From Bog-473 sp963834405 (lineage in GTDB: Bacteria > Actinomycetota > Acidimicrobiia > Acidimicrobiales > RAAP-2), in contig CAWIBX010000001.1 in NCBI GenBank assembly GCA_963834405.1, positions 314,954 to 378,953 of the forward strand: a stretch of DNA of 64,000 nt, read 5' to 3'. Made by a program: the position numbers and the translations under genes. This document shows, piece by piece, positions 43,858 through 52,488 of the stretch (position 1 is the stretch's first letter; each line of letters opens with the position of its first letter). The notes beneath the pieces were generated by a model. That model made no database searches, was not told the DNA's origin, and worked only from the letters and a program-made list of their open reading frames with translations.

Positions 43858-45029
43858 GGCACGCCCTCAAGTTCGACGGCGTGGCTGTCGCCGGCATCGG
43901 CATGGTCCGCTTCGGCATGTACAAGGAGATCCCGTACCGGCACCTGGCCCGCGACGCCGGGCTGGCCGCGCTGCACGATGCGGGCCTGACCCTCGCCGAC
44001 GTCGACGAGGCCTTCGTCGGCTACATCCAGCCTGCTCCCATGCTCGGGATTATGGCCATGAAGGAGCTCGGGTTGACCGGGTTGCCGGTGACCCGCATCG
44101 AGAACGCGTCGGCCACAGGACTGGTCGCCTTCCGCGAGGCGGCGTGGGCGGTCTCGTCGGGGCGGGCCGACGTGGCCATGGCGCTGTGCTTCGACAAGTT
44201 CACCGACATGACCGGCACGGGGGGCCGCGGAGCGGGACGGGACGTGATCGACGCGCCGATCCTGCCTGCCGCCTACTTCGCGCTGTGGGCGCAGCGCCGC
44301 ATGCACGAGCGGGGCACTACGCCCGAGCACTTCGCCACCATCGCGGCCAAGAATTGGAACTACGGGGCGGCGTGCCCGTTTTCCCACCGCCGCCCCGACC
44401 ACGTGGTCACAGCCGAGGAGGTGCTCGCGTCGAGGATGGTGGCCGAACCGCTCACCGCCATGATGTGCTGCCCCGCCGACGACGGCGCCGCCTGCATCAT
44501 CGTCGCCCGCGAGGACCTGGTGCGCGCCCGCCAGCCGGGCCGGCCGCTCGTGCGCGCCCTGGCCTCCGCGCTGACCTCGGAGACCTACTCGCCCGGCCAC
44601 ACTTTCGTCGGCCCGGTTGTCGGACCCGCCACCATGACGCGGGACACGGCACTCGAGTGCTACGAAGCCGCGGGGCTCGGGCCGGAGGACGTGAGCGTGG
44701 CCTACTGCCACGACGCCTTCGTGAACGAGGAGCTCGAGTACTACGAGCTGCTCGGCTTCTGCGCCGAGGGAGAGGGCGAGAAGCTCGTCGTCGAGGGCGA
44801 GACGGGTCCGGGCGGCCGCATCCCGTTCAACACCGACGGCGGCCTGATCGCACGGGGACACCCGGGCGGCCCGACCGGGACCGCCCAGCTGCACGAGGCG
44901 GTGCTCCAGCTGCGGGGCGAGGCGGACGGCCGCCAGGTCGACAACGCCCGCGTCGCCCTGGCGCACCTCGTCGGTGGCGGCAGCATCGCGACGGTCAACC
45001 TGCTGGGAGTGGAAGGAGTGAGGACATGA
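43854..45029 (+). CDS. Thiolase-like / lipid-transfer protein
   Basis: 391 residues, ATG overlapping the DUF35 stop. Thiolase-fold blocks: VAGIGMVRFGMYKEIPYRHL, IENASATGLVAFREAAWAVSSGRA (the usual nucleophile position 'ENAC/S'; here SAT, no Cys), CHDAFVNEELEYYELLG, and NTDGGLIARGHPGGPTGTAQ with HPGG. Lack of the catalytic Cys at ENASA suggests a non-thiolase member, such as the Ltp-type aldolases. With the DUF35 partner it probably cleaves a C-C bond in a side chain by retro-aldol reaction. The stop overlaps the next ATG. Confidence 0.88.
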   Translation: MRHALKFDGVAVAGIGMVRFGMYKEIPYRHLARDAGLAALHDAGLTLADVDEAFVGYIQPAPMLGIMAMKELGLTGLPVTRIENASATGLVAFREAAWAVSSGRADVAMALCFDKFTDMTGTGGRGAGRDVIDAPILPAAYFALWAQRRMHERGTTPEHFATIAAKNWNYGAACPFSHRRPDHVVTAEEVLASRMVAEPLTAMMCCPADDGAACIIVAREDLVRARQPGRPLVRALASALTSETYSPGHTFVGPVVGPATMTRDTALECYEAAGLGPEDVSVAYCHDAFVNEELEYYELLGFCAEGEGEKLVVEGETGPGGRIPFNTDGGLIARGHPGGPTGTAQLHEAVLQLRGEADGRQVDNARVALAHLVGGGSIATVNLLGVEGVRT

Positions 45030-45406
45030 CGACGAGCGACGAGCGCCGGGCGGCGGGCCGCGAGGTCCAGGGGCAGCTCTGGCCGGCCATGCTGAAAGGC
45101 CCGACCGGGCAGTTCCCGGCGGCCAAGCTGGCGCCCGACTTCTTCGACTACGTGCAGCAAAGCGCGTTCGGGGACATCTGGACGCGTCCGGGCCTCCCGA
45201 TCCGCGACCGCTCCATGATCACGGTCGCCCTCCTGGCGGCGCTCGGCCAGCCCGAGGAGTTGCGCTCGCACCTGGCGGGCGCGCTGTCCGTCGGGATCTC
45301 GCGCGAGGAGATCGTCGAGATCCTCATGCACGTCTCCATCTACGCCGGCGTCCCCGCCGCGGGATCGGCCCTGCGGGTGGCGGCGGACGTTCTCGGGACT
45401 GACTAA
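45026..45406 (+). CDS. Carboxymuconolactone decarboxylase family protein
   Basis: 126 residues, ATG overlapping the thiolase stop (GGACATGAC). The CMD motif is WTRPGLPIRDRSMITVALLA (about 50-69) with ALGQPEELRSHLAGALSVGISREEIVEIL and a YAGVPAA block. No Cys-x-x-Cys is present, so it is the decarboxylase-like rather than the AhpD-like subgroup. It may act on gamma-carboxymuconolactone or a related product. It is the last gene of the operon 42151-45406; its stop overlaps that of the convergent dehydrogenase. Confidence 0.9.
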   Translation: MTTSDERRAAGREVQGQLWPAMLKGPTGQFPAAKLAPDFFDYVQQSAFGDIWTRPGLPIRDRSMITVALLAALGQPEELRSHLAGALSVGISREEIVEILMHVSIYAGVPAAGSALRVAADVLGTD

Positions 45407-46281
45407 GGACCGCTCCAGCGCAGTGCCGCGCCGGCCTCTTGCTCGGCGTGCGCGACGAGCTCGCTCCAGTCGGCGCCCCCCAGGCCTCCTGCGACAGCCT
45501 CGTCGAGGACCTGCCGCACGGCCCTCGCCACCGGCGTGGGGGCGCCGAGTTCACTCCCCAACTCGACGATGAGGCGTGCGTCCTTCGCCGCCAGTTCCAG
45601 CGCGAACTGGGTCGGGCGGCCGCGGCCGTCGATCGTCTCGACCTGGCGGTCGATGAAGAAGTTCGACGCCCCGGCCGTGCGCAGGATCTCGACGGCCTTC
45701 TGCACCTCGATGCCCGCCTTGGTGGCGAAGGCCAGGCCCTCCAGGCTGACCCAGGTCGTCGTGAACGCGATGAGGCTGTTGAGCAGCTTCATGGTGTTGC
45801 CCAGGCCCAGCGCGCCGACGTGGAAAGTGGCGCGTCCCAGCGGCTCGAGCACCGGCAGGACGCGGGCGACGGGCTCGTCGTCGCCGCCGACCATGAAGAC
45901 GAGCATGCGCTTCTCCGCGCCGATCGCCCCGCCGGTGAGCGGCGCCTCGACCAGGTGGTGGCCCGAGGCGGCCAGGCGCGCCCCCAGCTCGCGCACCGCG
46001 GCCGGGCTGTTGGTGGAGAGATCGACGAGGATGGCGCCCGGCGGCGCGGCGCGGAGCCACTCCATGGCCACGTCGGACACGACTTCGGGCGTCGGCAACG
46101 ACAGCAACGTGATGTTTGCTTGGTGGGCCACCGACGAGACGTCCGGCGCGCCGGTTGCGCCCGCGATCACCGCCATCGCATCGGGAGCGACATCGTACGC
46201 GACCACCTCGTTACCGTCGGCCACGAGGTTGTTGGCGATGCCCCGCCCGATGTTGCCCAGCCCGATAACACCTATCGCCAT
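45403..46281 (-). CDS. NAD(P)-dependent 3-hydroxyisobutyrate dehydrogenase-like oxidoreductase
   Basis: 292 residues from ATG 46281 (GGGAGG upstream); an in-frame ATG at 46314 has no such site. It starts with the NAD motif GVIGLGNIGRGIANNLV. It then has LLSLPTPEVV, the beta-hydroxyacid block DLSTNSPAAVRELGARLAA, a GGAIGAE loop and the catalytic Lys of GLGNTMKLLNSL (about 165). The C-terminal all-helical domain completes the fold. Beta-hydroxyacid dehydrogenases of this type act on hydroxyisobutyrate, tartronate semialdehyde or similar; the substrate is undecided. It is convergent with the CMD gene and divergent from the amidohydrolase gene, with the operator at 46351 between. Confidence 0.9.
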   Translation of the reverse strand: MAIGVIGLGNIGRGIANNLVADGNEVVAYDVAPDAMAVIAGATGAPDVSSVAHQANITLLSLPTPEVVSDVAMEWLRAAPPGAILVDLSTNSPAAVRELGARLAASGHHLVEAPLTGGAIGAEKRMLVFMVGGDDEPVARVLPVLEPLGRATFHVGALGLGNTMKLLNSLIAFTTTWVSLEGLAFATKAGIEVQKAVEILRTAGASNFFIDRQVETIDGRGRPTQFALELAAKDARLIVELGSELGAPTPVARAVRQVLDEAVAGGLGGADWSELVAHAEQEAGAALRWSGP

Positions 46282-46350
46282 CGACCCTCCCGCGTTCGTG
46301 AATGTCCTGGCCACGGCCCCGAGGGTGCCGTGAACGAGAGCGTATAGTGA

Positions 46351-46370
46351 AACCTGACTCGAGTGTCAGG
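46351..46370 (+). promoter_or_regulatory. Operator-like palindrome, second copy of the site at 30537
   Basis: AACCTGAC, TCGAGT, GTCAGG: 6-base perfect arms and the same AA flank as the 30537 site. A TATAGT -10-like hexamer lies just upstream (46343-46348), so the site would cover the transcription start of the amidohydrolase gene (ATG 46393). This is good geometry for a repressor. Confidence 0.6.
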
Positions 46371-46392
46371 GATCAGCGGGGGTCAGGAAATC

Positions 46393-47562
46393 ATGGGTCT
46401 GCGGGACCACGTCATCTGCGACAGCGACCTCCACGTGATGGAGCCGCCCGACTTGTGGGAGCGCTACATCGACCCGGCCTACGCTCACGCCGCCCCCCGC
46501 GGGCTCTCCGAGATCACACGCGATATGCGGGTGCGTGTGCAGAACCACGTGATGCTCCGCATGGGCCCGACCCGCCCGATGCGGGTGGAGGGCCGCAAGA
46601 CGGGATGGCAGGAGCACCACGACAACGTCTACGCGGCTTCGGAGGCCCGGGGCTGGGACGCGCAGTCGCAGATCGACGCCATGGACGCGGAAGGCCTCGA
46701 CCTGGCGGTGCTGTTCCCCTCGCGCGGGCTGTTCGTGCTCGGCCTCGACTCGTCGGAGCAGATCGGGGCGGACGGTCTGGAGCCCGAGTTCGCGACTGCG
46801 ATCGCCCGGGCCTACAACGACTGGCTGAAGGACTTCTGCGACCACGCCCCTGATCGCATGTTCGGTTCCGGCATGGTGGCGGCGCACGACGTTCTTGGGG
46901 CGGTCGCCGAGACCCGGCGCTGCGTGGAGGAGCTCGGCTTCAAGGCGATCTTCCTGCCGCCGGCGACAGTGAACCGCCGGCCGTGGCACCACCGCGCGTA
47001 CGACCCACTGTGGGCCGAGATCGAACGGCTCGGCGTGCCCCTGTCCTTCCACGGGGGTGGCCAGACCTATCTGACGCCCGACTTCGGGCTGGAGGTGCTG
47101 GACAAGCTGATGCTCTGGCACACCTTCAGCCAGCCGCTGGGCATTCAGTTCGTGACGGCGTGCCTGTGCGGCGGCGGGGTGCTCGAGCGCTTCCCGAACC
47201 TCAAGGTGGCGTTGTTGGAGGGCAACTGCTCGTGGGCGCCGTGGTTCCTCTACCGCCTGGACGAGCACTGGGAGTGGACGGGCTGGTACGAGGCGCCGGA
47301 GCTGACAATGCCGCCGTCGGAGTACTTCAAGCGGAACTGCTGGGTCTCGGTAGAAGCGGATGAAGTGACGGTCCCACACTTCGTGGAGACGTTCGGCGAC
47401 GAGAAGCTGATCTTCTCGACCGACTACCCACATGGGGACTCGAAGTTCCCGCACGCCGTCGATTCTTTCGACAAGTTGCCGTTGTCGGACGAGAGCAAGG
47501 CCAAGATCGTCAGCACCAACTGGACGGCCCTCTACGACATCCCGTTGGTCAAGAAGACTTGA
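46393..47562 (+). CDS. Amidohydrolase family protein (COG2159 type)
   Basis: 389 residues from ATG 46393, with AGGA and four-base spacing upstream. The metal site of ACMSD/amidohydrolase-2 type is DSDLHVMEPPDLW (about 9-21, with D-x-D-x-H rather than H-x-H), LSFHGGGQTY (about 217), and IFSTDYPHGDSKFPHA (about 338-353) with the catalytic Asp. Such enzymes decarboxylate or hydrolyse ring-cleavage products. The single gene appears controlled by the palindrome 46351-46370, shared with the 30.6 kb operon, which also ends in an amidohydrolase. Confidence 0.9.
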   Translation: MGLRDHVICDSDLHVMEPPDLWERYIDPAYAHAAPRGLSEITRDMRVRVQNHVMLRMGPTRPMRVEGRKTGWQEHHDNVYAASEARGWDAQSQIDAMDAEGLDLAVLFPSRGLFVLGLDSSEQIGADGLEPEFATAIARAYNDWLKDFCDHAPDRMFGSGMVAAHDVLGAVAETRRCVEELGFKAIFLPPATVNRRPWHHRAYDPLWAEIERLGVPLSFHGGGQTYLTPDFGLEVLDKLMLWHTFSQPLGIQFVTACLCGGGVLERFPNLKVALLEGNCSWAPWFLYRLDEHWEWTGWYEAPELTMPPSEYFKRNCWVSVEADEVTVPHFVETFGDEKLIFSTDYPHGDSKFPHAVDSFDKLPLSDESKAKIVSTNWTALYDIPLVKKT

Positions 47563-49468
47563 GCACCCCGACCTCGGTCCCCAACTCCTGGGCGCGAGGG
47601 TCTGCATCGGCAATGGAGGGGAGCTCGTTGGCGAGACCGTCGAGCCAGTCGCGGAGCGTGGCGGTGGCACGAACGTCGTCCTCGTTGTAGCGGACGATCC
47701 ATGCCTGCGCTTCGGCCTGCGCAGTGGGGTCGGCGTCGTCGACCGCCGTGTCGTAGTTCACCATGGCCAAGGTGCCACCGACCTCATCGGACGACCAGAT
47801 GAACCCGGCCAGGGGCGCCGTCTCCTTCAGGCCCAGGCTGCGGCCGGTCACGAGGTGTCCACGGACGATCTCGTAGAGATCGACCCAGTCCTCGGACGCC
47901 AGGAACGCGCCGACATCGTCCCGGATGCCGAGGCGAGCGGCGATCCTCTTCATCTGACCCTCCTCTGCGCTCCTGCTGTAGCAGTAGGCCCGGAAGGTGG
48001 CGCCTCCGGCGTGCACCCGTGCTCGCTCCTCGGTGAACCAGGTCCAGAATTCGGTGAACGCCTCAAGCTCGCCGTGCTCGAGGTCCGGGTCCCAGGAAGC
48101 GAACGAGACGTAACGGGCCGTCGCCAAAGGGCCACGACGGTCGGTGACGAGCGCGCCCCATAGGTAGCAGCCGTCGTTCGTGCTCTCCATGTCCACGTCG
48201 ACCTCGACGTCGCCGCGTGGCACCTCGATCCGGTCGACGCCACGGCGCCGGTAAGCGAGCGCGGCGCCGATACGGGCCCGGGCCAAGTCGATCTGAGTGG
48301 CCAGGTTCGTGGCGCCGGCGCCACAGAGAGACAGCACCGTCCGGTCGAGCCCCTCGATGTCGGCGACGGTCAGGAGACCGTGGGCGGCGAGGTTCTCGAG
48401 CTGCTTCTTCCGGTTCGGGATCACGGTGGCGAGAAGGGTTGCCGGCGACTGGTTTTCGACCTTGCCGCGCAGATCTCCGAAGTCGACCCCACAACGAAAG
48501 AGGTCAGCCGTCGTCCAGTCAAGGCCAGCGAGATCCTTGAGGTCCTCGATCCCGTGCGCCTTGTACAGCCGGCGGCGGACGACGCCGACGCCCGAGATCA
48601 AGCTGAGGTCGGCAACCTCCTCGAGCTGCTCGCCGCACCAGTCCCGCCATCGGCACAGGTCGCACTGGTCGCAGACGATGGGCTCGGCGAGCAAGGCCGT
48701 AGCCCCATTGTCGGCGTGTGCTTCCGCGGCGAGGTGCACCGCGAGTCGGTGCGCGAACTCGAGCTCGTACCGCTCCATCGCACTCAACGGGCCGGCCGGA
48801 GGAGATTCGACGTACTCGGGCGGATCGAGCCACGGCCGGTCGAGGTCGTACCAGACGACCACGCCCTCGGAGCCGCAGATCCCGCCGACGTTGCGCTCGG
48901 AGGCCAGTCCCACGGACTCGAGCAACCGACGGTAATGGGCGAGCTGCATCAAGTCGGCGACGTGCTTGCGGGGATCGTGGTCGGCGTCGGTTCTGGCCGC
49001 CTCGAAGAACGGCGCCTCCATGTCCGAGACGACAGCGGAGCCGTCACCTGCCTCCTTGGCGGCGACGAGCGACTTGTGCGACTTCACGTCGACCGGTAGG
49101 TAGCCGTCGCCAGCGCGTACGAGGAGGTCGGGCTCGCCGACGCGGTGCGCTTCGTCGTCGACGGGGAGCCGGCCACAGGCGATGACCCGGGCTCCCTCGG
49201 CGACGGCGCGGAGGGTGTGCCACTCCCGGGCGTCGGGATCCTCCGCATCGACGACGACGGCTCCCTCGACGCCCTCGAAGAGGTCGGCGATGGTCTCCTC
49301 CTCGTACTCCTCCCCTGCCCCGATCAACTTCTGCAGGAAGGGCGAGTCGGGCAGGGGCTCGCAGGGCCGGAGGACGTCGAGCTGGACGCGCTCGGGGCAC
49401 GCTTTGGCGAAGTACGCGTTCCGAGGCGTGATCTCCACCGTCACCGCCTTCCCTCCTTCCGGGGCCAT
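47549..49468 (-). CDS. TM0106-type RecB-like nuclease with RNase H-like domain
   Basis: 639 residues. The N-terminal part has YFAKACPERVQLDVLRP and the RecB-nuclease Asp/Lys core (GEPDLLVRAGDGYLPVDVKSH, about 113-133). Four Cys (CDQCDLCRWRDWC, about 258-270) suggest an Fe-S or zinc site. A helix-hairpin-helix-like middle follows (SLISGVGVVRRRLYKAHGIE). The C-terminal half holds a DnaQ-like RNase H fold: VDVDMESTNDGCYLWG, then YNEDDVRATATLRDWL. The family is TIGR03491-like (TM0106); its role is DNA processing, details unclear. Convergent overlap with the amidohydrolase gene. A broken relative is at 54610-54951. Confidence 0.88.
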   Translation of the reverse strand: MAPEGGKAVTVEITPRNAYFAKACPERVQLDVLRPCEPLPDSPFLQKLIGAGEEYEEETIADLFEGVEGAVVVDAEDPDAREWHTLRAVAEGARVIACGRLPVDDEAHRVGEPDLLVRAGDGYLPVDVKSHKSLVAAKEAGDGSAVVSDMEAPFFEAARTDADHDPRKHVADLMQLAHYRRLLESVGLASERNVGGICGSEGVVVWYDLDRPWLDPPEYVESPPAGPLSAMERYELEFAHRLAVHLAAEAHADNGATALLAEPIVCDQCDLCRWRDWCGEQLEEVADLSLISGVGVVRRRLYKAHGIEDLKDLAGLDWTTADLFRCGVDFGDLRGKVENQSPATLLATVIPNRKKQLENLAAHGLLTVADIEGLDRTVLSLCGAGATNLATQIDLARARIGAALAYRRRGVDRIEVPRGDVEVDVDMESTNDGCYLWGALVTDRRGPLATARYVSFASWDPDLEHGELEAFTEFWTWFTEERARVHAGGATFRAYCYSRSAEEGQMKRIAARLGIRDDVGAFLASEDWVDLYEIVRGHLVTGRSLGLKETAPLAGFIWSSDEVGGTLAMVNYDTAVDDADPTAQAEAQAWIVRYNEDDVRATATLRDWLDGLANELPSIADADPRAQELGTEVGVLKSS

Positions 49469-49678
49469 CGATTCGTCCCTCCGATCTTGGCCGACACGAG
49501 CATCGTGGCGGAGGGATGTGACACCCCCTGTACGAGTCCGGCGGTAGGCCGGGGCGGCCCGACGAAGTCGGTCGGGACAGGTGGAGGGTCACCCAATTCC
49601 GGTGAGGCTACGGTTACCGTCTCCCCATGACACGGGGGGGCCCGACGCCGCCGCGTTGAGTCCCGGGAGCGACATCGG

Positions 49679-51844
49679 ATGACGCGCAGGCACGCGGTTG
49701 GGACGCAGCGCACCCGGCGGCGCGACATCGAAGGGCTGCGTGCCGTGGCGATCCTCGCAGTGGTGGCCTACCACGCCGGCCTGCCGCTGCCGGGGGGCTA
49801 CGTGGGCGTGGACGTCTTCTTCGTCATCTCGGGGTACCTCATCACCCAGATCCTCTGGGACGAGCTCTCGGGCGGCGGCCGTCTCTCCTTCGCCGGCTTC
49901 TACGCCCGCCGCGCCCGACGGCTCCTGCCGTCCGCCGTCGTCGTCATTCTGGCGACCGTCGCGACGTCCGTCGCGGTGCTCGGCCCTCTCGAGGCGACGG
50001 CTGTGGCCAAGGACGCCGTGGCCTGCGCCCTCTACGTCGGCAATTACCGCTTCGCCCTCCAGGCCACGAACTACCTCAGCGCCCACGGTCCGGTGTCGCC
50101 GCTGCAGAACTACTGGTCGCTGGGCGTGGAGGAGCAGTTCTACCTCCTCTGGCCGGCGCTGCTGCTCGCCGCCGCACTCCTCGGCCGCCGTCGTCCCCGC
50201 GGCCGCCACCGGCGATCGTCGGCGGGCCAGCCCCGGTGGGCCGTCACCGGCACACTGGCGCTCCTCGGCGCGGTGTCCTTCTGGATGTGCGTCTCACTGA
50301 CGCGCACGGACCAGCCCTGGGCGTTCTTCTCGCTCCCGACGAGGGCGTGGGAACTGGCGGTGGGCGGCCTGTGCGCGTTGGCCGTGCCGTACGTCCGGCG
50401 CATCCCGGGCTGGGCGCTGGGCATGATCGGCTGGGCCGGCCTGGCCGCAGTGGGGTGGTCGCTGGCCGCCTTCGGACCGCAGACATCCTTCCCCGGTCCC
50501 GCCGCGCTCGTCCCGGTGGCGGGCACCGGAGCGGCGTTGCTGGCGGGCACACGGAACCTGACCGCGGGTCCGGCGCGACTGCTCGGTCTCGGCCCGCTGC
50601 AGCCCATCGGTACCGTCTCCTACACCTGGTACCTCTGGCACTGGCCGGCGCTCGTGCTCGCACCGGCGGTGGTCGGGCACAAACTCGACCTGGCCCAGAA
50701 CGTGGGGGTCGCCCTGTTCAGCCTGCTGCTGGCGGTGGTGACCACCGTCCTCCTGGAGCAGCCGGTCCGACGCTCGCAGTGGCTCTCGGCCCGTACGGCG
50801 CGCAGCCTCGCCATCGGCGGCGCGCTCAGCCTCGGTGCTGCGGCCCTGGCGGTCCTCACGGTGGTGAGCGTGCCCCCACCGGTGGGAAGCGGTCACGCGG
50901 TGGCCGCACCGCTGGGGGTGAAGCAGGCCGCTTCCGCCGCCGGGACGACTTCGACCATCCCTTCGGCGGTGGCGAAGGCCGACGCGCTGGACGCGCAGGT
51001 CAACCAGCAGGTCGTACAGTCGCTTGCCGCGGCGCAGGTGCCCGCAAATCTCACGCCTTCACTCGCCGACGCGGCGGGCGACGTGCCGGTACCCGAGGAC
51101 GACGGCTGCCTGGACGGGTTCACCGACGCGGCGGTGCACCATTGCGTGTTCGGGGACACGACAGCGTCCCGCAGCATCGTGCTATTCGGCGACTCGCACG
51201 CCCTCCAGTGGTTCCCGGCCATAGACGCCCTGGCGAACCAGCAGCAGGACGCACTCGTGGTGATGGGCAAGGCGACGTGCCCACCCATTGACATCCCGAT
51301 CTACAGCCCGGACCTCGGGCGCCCCTACACGGAGTGCGACGAGTTTCGTGCGGCCGCGCTGGAGCGCATGACGGCGTTGCAGCCCGCCGTCGTGATCCTC
51401 GGGTTTTCCCGCGAGTACGGCATCCCTGACGACCACGTCGTCGTCGACGGCCCGGCGTGGATCTCGGGGCTGACCGAGATGATCACCACCATTGAGCGAG
51501 ACACCGGCGCGAAGGTAGTGCTGATGGGCGACGACCCCTACCCCCAGCAGTCGGTGCCCGATTGCCTCAGCCAGCACCTGTCGGATACCGCAGCGTGTCC
51601 GATCCCCAAGCACTACCCCTACTACAACCCCAGCGGGATCCCACAGGAGCAGACCGTCGCCGCCTCGACAGGAGCGGGGTACGTGGACACGGATCGGTGG
51701 TTCTGCGGCGTATCGAGCTGCGCGGTCGTGGTGGGCAATCTTCTGGTCTACCGCGACGACAACCACATCACGGCGTCATATGCCGAGTGGCTCACGCCGG
51801 CCATCGGCGCCCGTTTGGCCGTTGTGACGGACGGGGCGCTCTGA
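49679..51844 (+). CDS. OafA/YrhL-type membrane acyltransferase with SGNH domain
   Basis: 721 residues. The N-terminal acyltransferase-3 domain (about 1-400) starts RRRDIEGLRAVAILAVVAYH (catalytic His) and has GGYVGVDVFFVISGYLIT, FYARRARRLLP and NYWSLGVEEQFYLLWP across about ten membrane helices. After a linker of ~70 residues rich in Ala/Val comes a periplasmic SGNH domain: VLFGDSHALQWFP (Ser) and the Asp-His pair in YRDDNHITASYAEWL. It transfers acetyl or other acyl groups to surface polysaccharides. ATG 49679 has weak ribosome-site support. Confidence 0.93.
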   Translation: MTRRHAVGTQRTRRRDIEGLRAVAILAVVAYHAGLPLPGGYVGVDVFFVISGYLITQILWDELSGGGRLSFAGFYARRARRLLPSAVVVILATVATSVAVLGPLEATAVAKDAVACALYVGNYRFALQATNYLSAHGPVSPLQNYWSLGVEEQFYLLWPALLLAAALLGRRRPRGRHRRSSAGQPRWAVTGTLALLGAVSFWMCVSLTRTDQPWAFFSLPTRAWELAVGGLCALAVPYVRRIPGWALGMIGWAGLAAVGWSLAAFGPQTSFPGPAALVPVAGTGAALLAGTRNLTAGPARLLGLGPLQPIGTVSYTWYLWHWPALVLAPAVVGHKLDLAQNVGVALFSLLLAVVTTVLLEQPVRRSQWLSARTARSLAIGGALSLGAAALAVLTVVSVPPPVGSGHAVAAPLGVKQAASAAGTTSTIPSAVAKADALDAQVNQQVVQSLAAAQVPANLTPSLADAAGDVPVPEDDGCLDGFTDAAVHHCVFGDTTASRSIVLFGDSHALQWFPAIDALANQQQDALVVMGKATCPPIDIPIYSPDLGRPYTECDEFRAAALERMTALQPAVVILGFSREYGIPDDHVVVDGPAWISGLTEMITTIERDTGAKVVLMGDDPYPQQSVPDCLSQHLSDTAACPIPKHYPYYNPSGIPQEQTVAASTGAGYVDTDRWFCGVSSCAVVVGNLLVYRDDNHITASYAEWLTPAIGARLAVVTDGAL

Positions 51845-52488
51845 GGTAACACCTCGCTGGTTTGGCCGGCTAGGGACTGCTGCGCGGGTGACCTTCTGAT
51901 CCGTAGCGCCCATTTGGTCAAATGACGAGCGGTGACAGTGGTGGTATACAGGTGCCATTTATGACCTATGAGCTGGACTAATGGCTGCTGCGAAGTGGCC
52001 GCCACATGACACATAATGACAGCCATTTCCAGCCTTTCAATCCCTATGGTTCTCACTACGGTTCTCAAAAAACCGCATTTCCGCCTTATGACCCACGATC
52101 AGTATTCGCGACTACGCATCGACGATGGCCCGACCAAACTCCTCCGCCAAGGTCTTGAAATCGCGCTTTCTCACGTGTGGCGATGAACACATAGAGCGTG
52201 ACTCTACGCGAGAGTTCCAACGCAGACGGACGCGAGACTCTCGGTTCGACGTCAGATCGTCGACGTCGGTCAGGAGCACACGACGGCTGCTCCGAGCTTT
52301 GGATGCCGAATGGTGCCACGTCGAATTCACGATCGACGTATGCCATACTCGCCAGTCTCTGAGATCTCTTGGTTGATTGATACCCGCGTCCTATTAGAAG
52401 CCCTTTATTCCGAGACACCTCTCAGCTACGTGCGTGGTCCGTGGTTCTTTGCAGCTACCCATCTGATTCCAACTTGATCTTCACTGTG
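51845..52488. other. Island left boundary: no intact gene, possible integrase remnant
   Basis: GC falls sharply here. On the minus strand at about 51890-52000 one frame gives LVQLIGHKWHLYTTTV and TARHLTK, faintly like the C-terminal box of tyrosine recombinases ('L.GH....T..VY.RH'). The final catalytic Tyr is missing. At about 52120-52420 (minus) two overlapping frames yield coding-like pieces (LYVFIATREKA then KRDFKTLAEEFGRAIVDA and stop at 52112), suggesting another frameshifted gene end. No family name can be given. Confidence 0.35.

Noticed and set aside
51880..51960. A possible tRNA-like piece (CTTCTGATCCG) near the island edge
   Set aside because: No T-arm GGTTCGAATC-type sequence or acceptor stem could be found around it.
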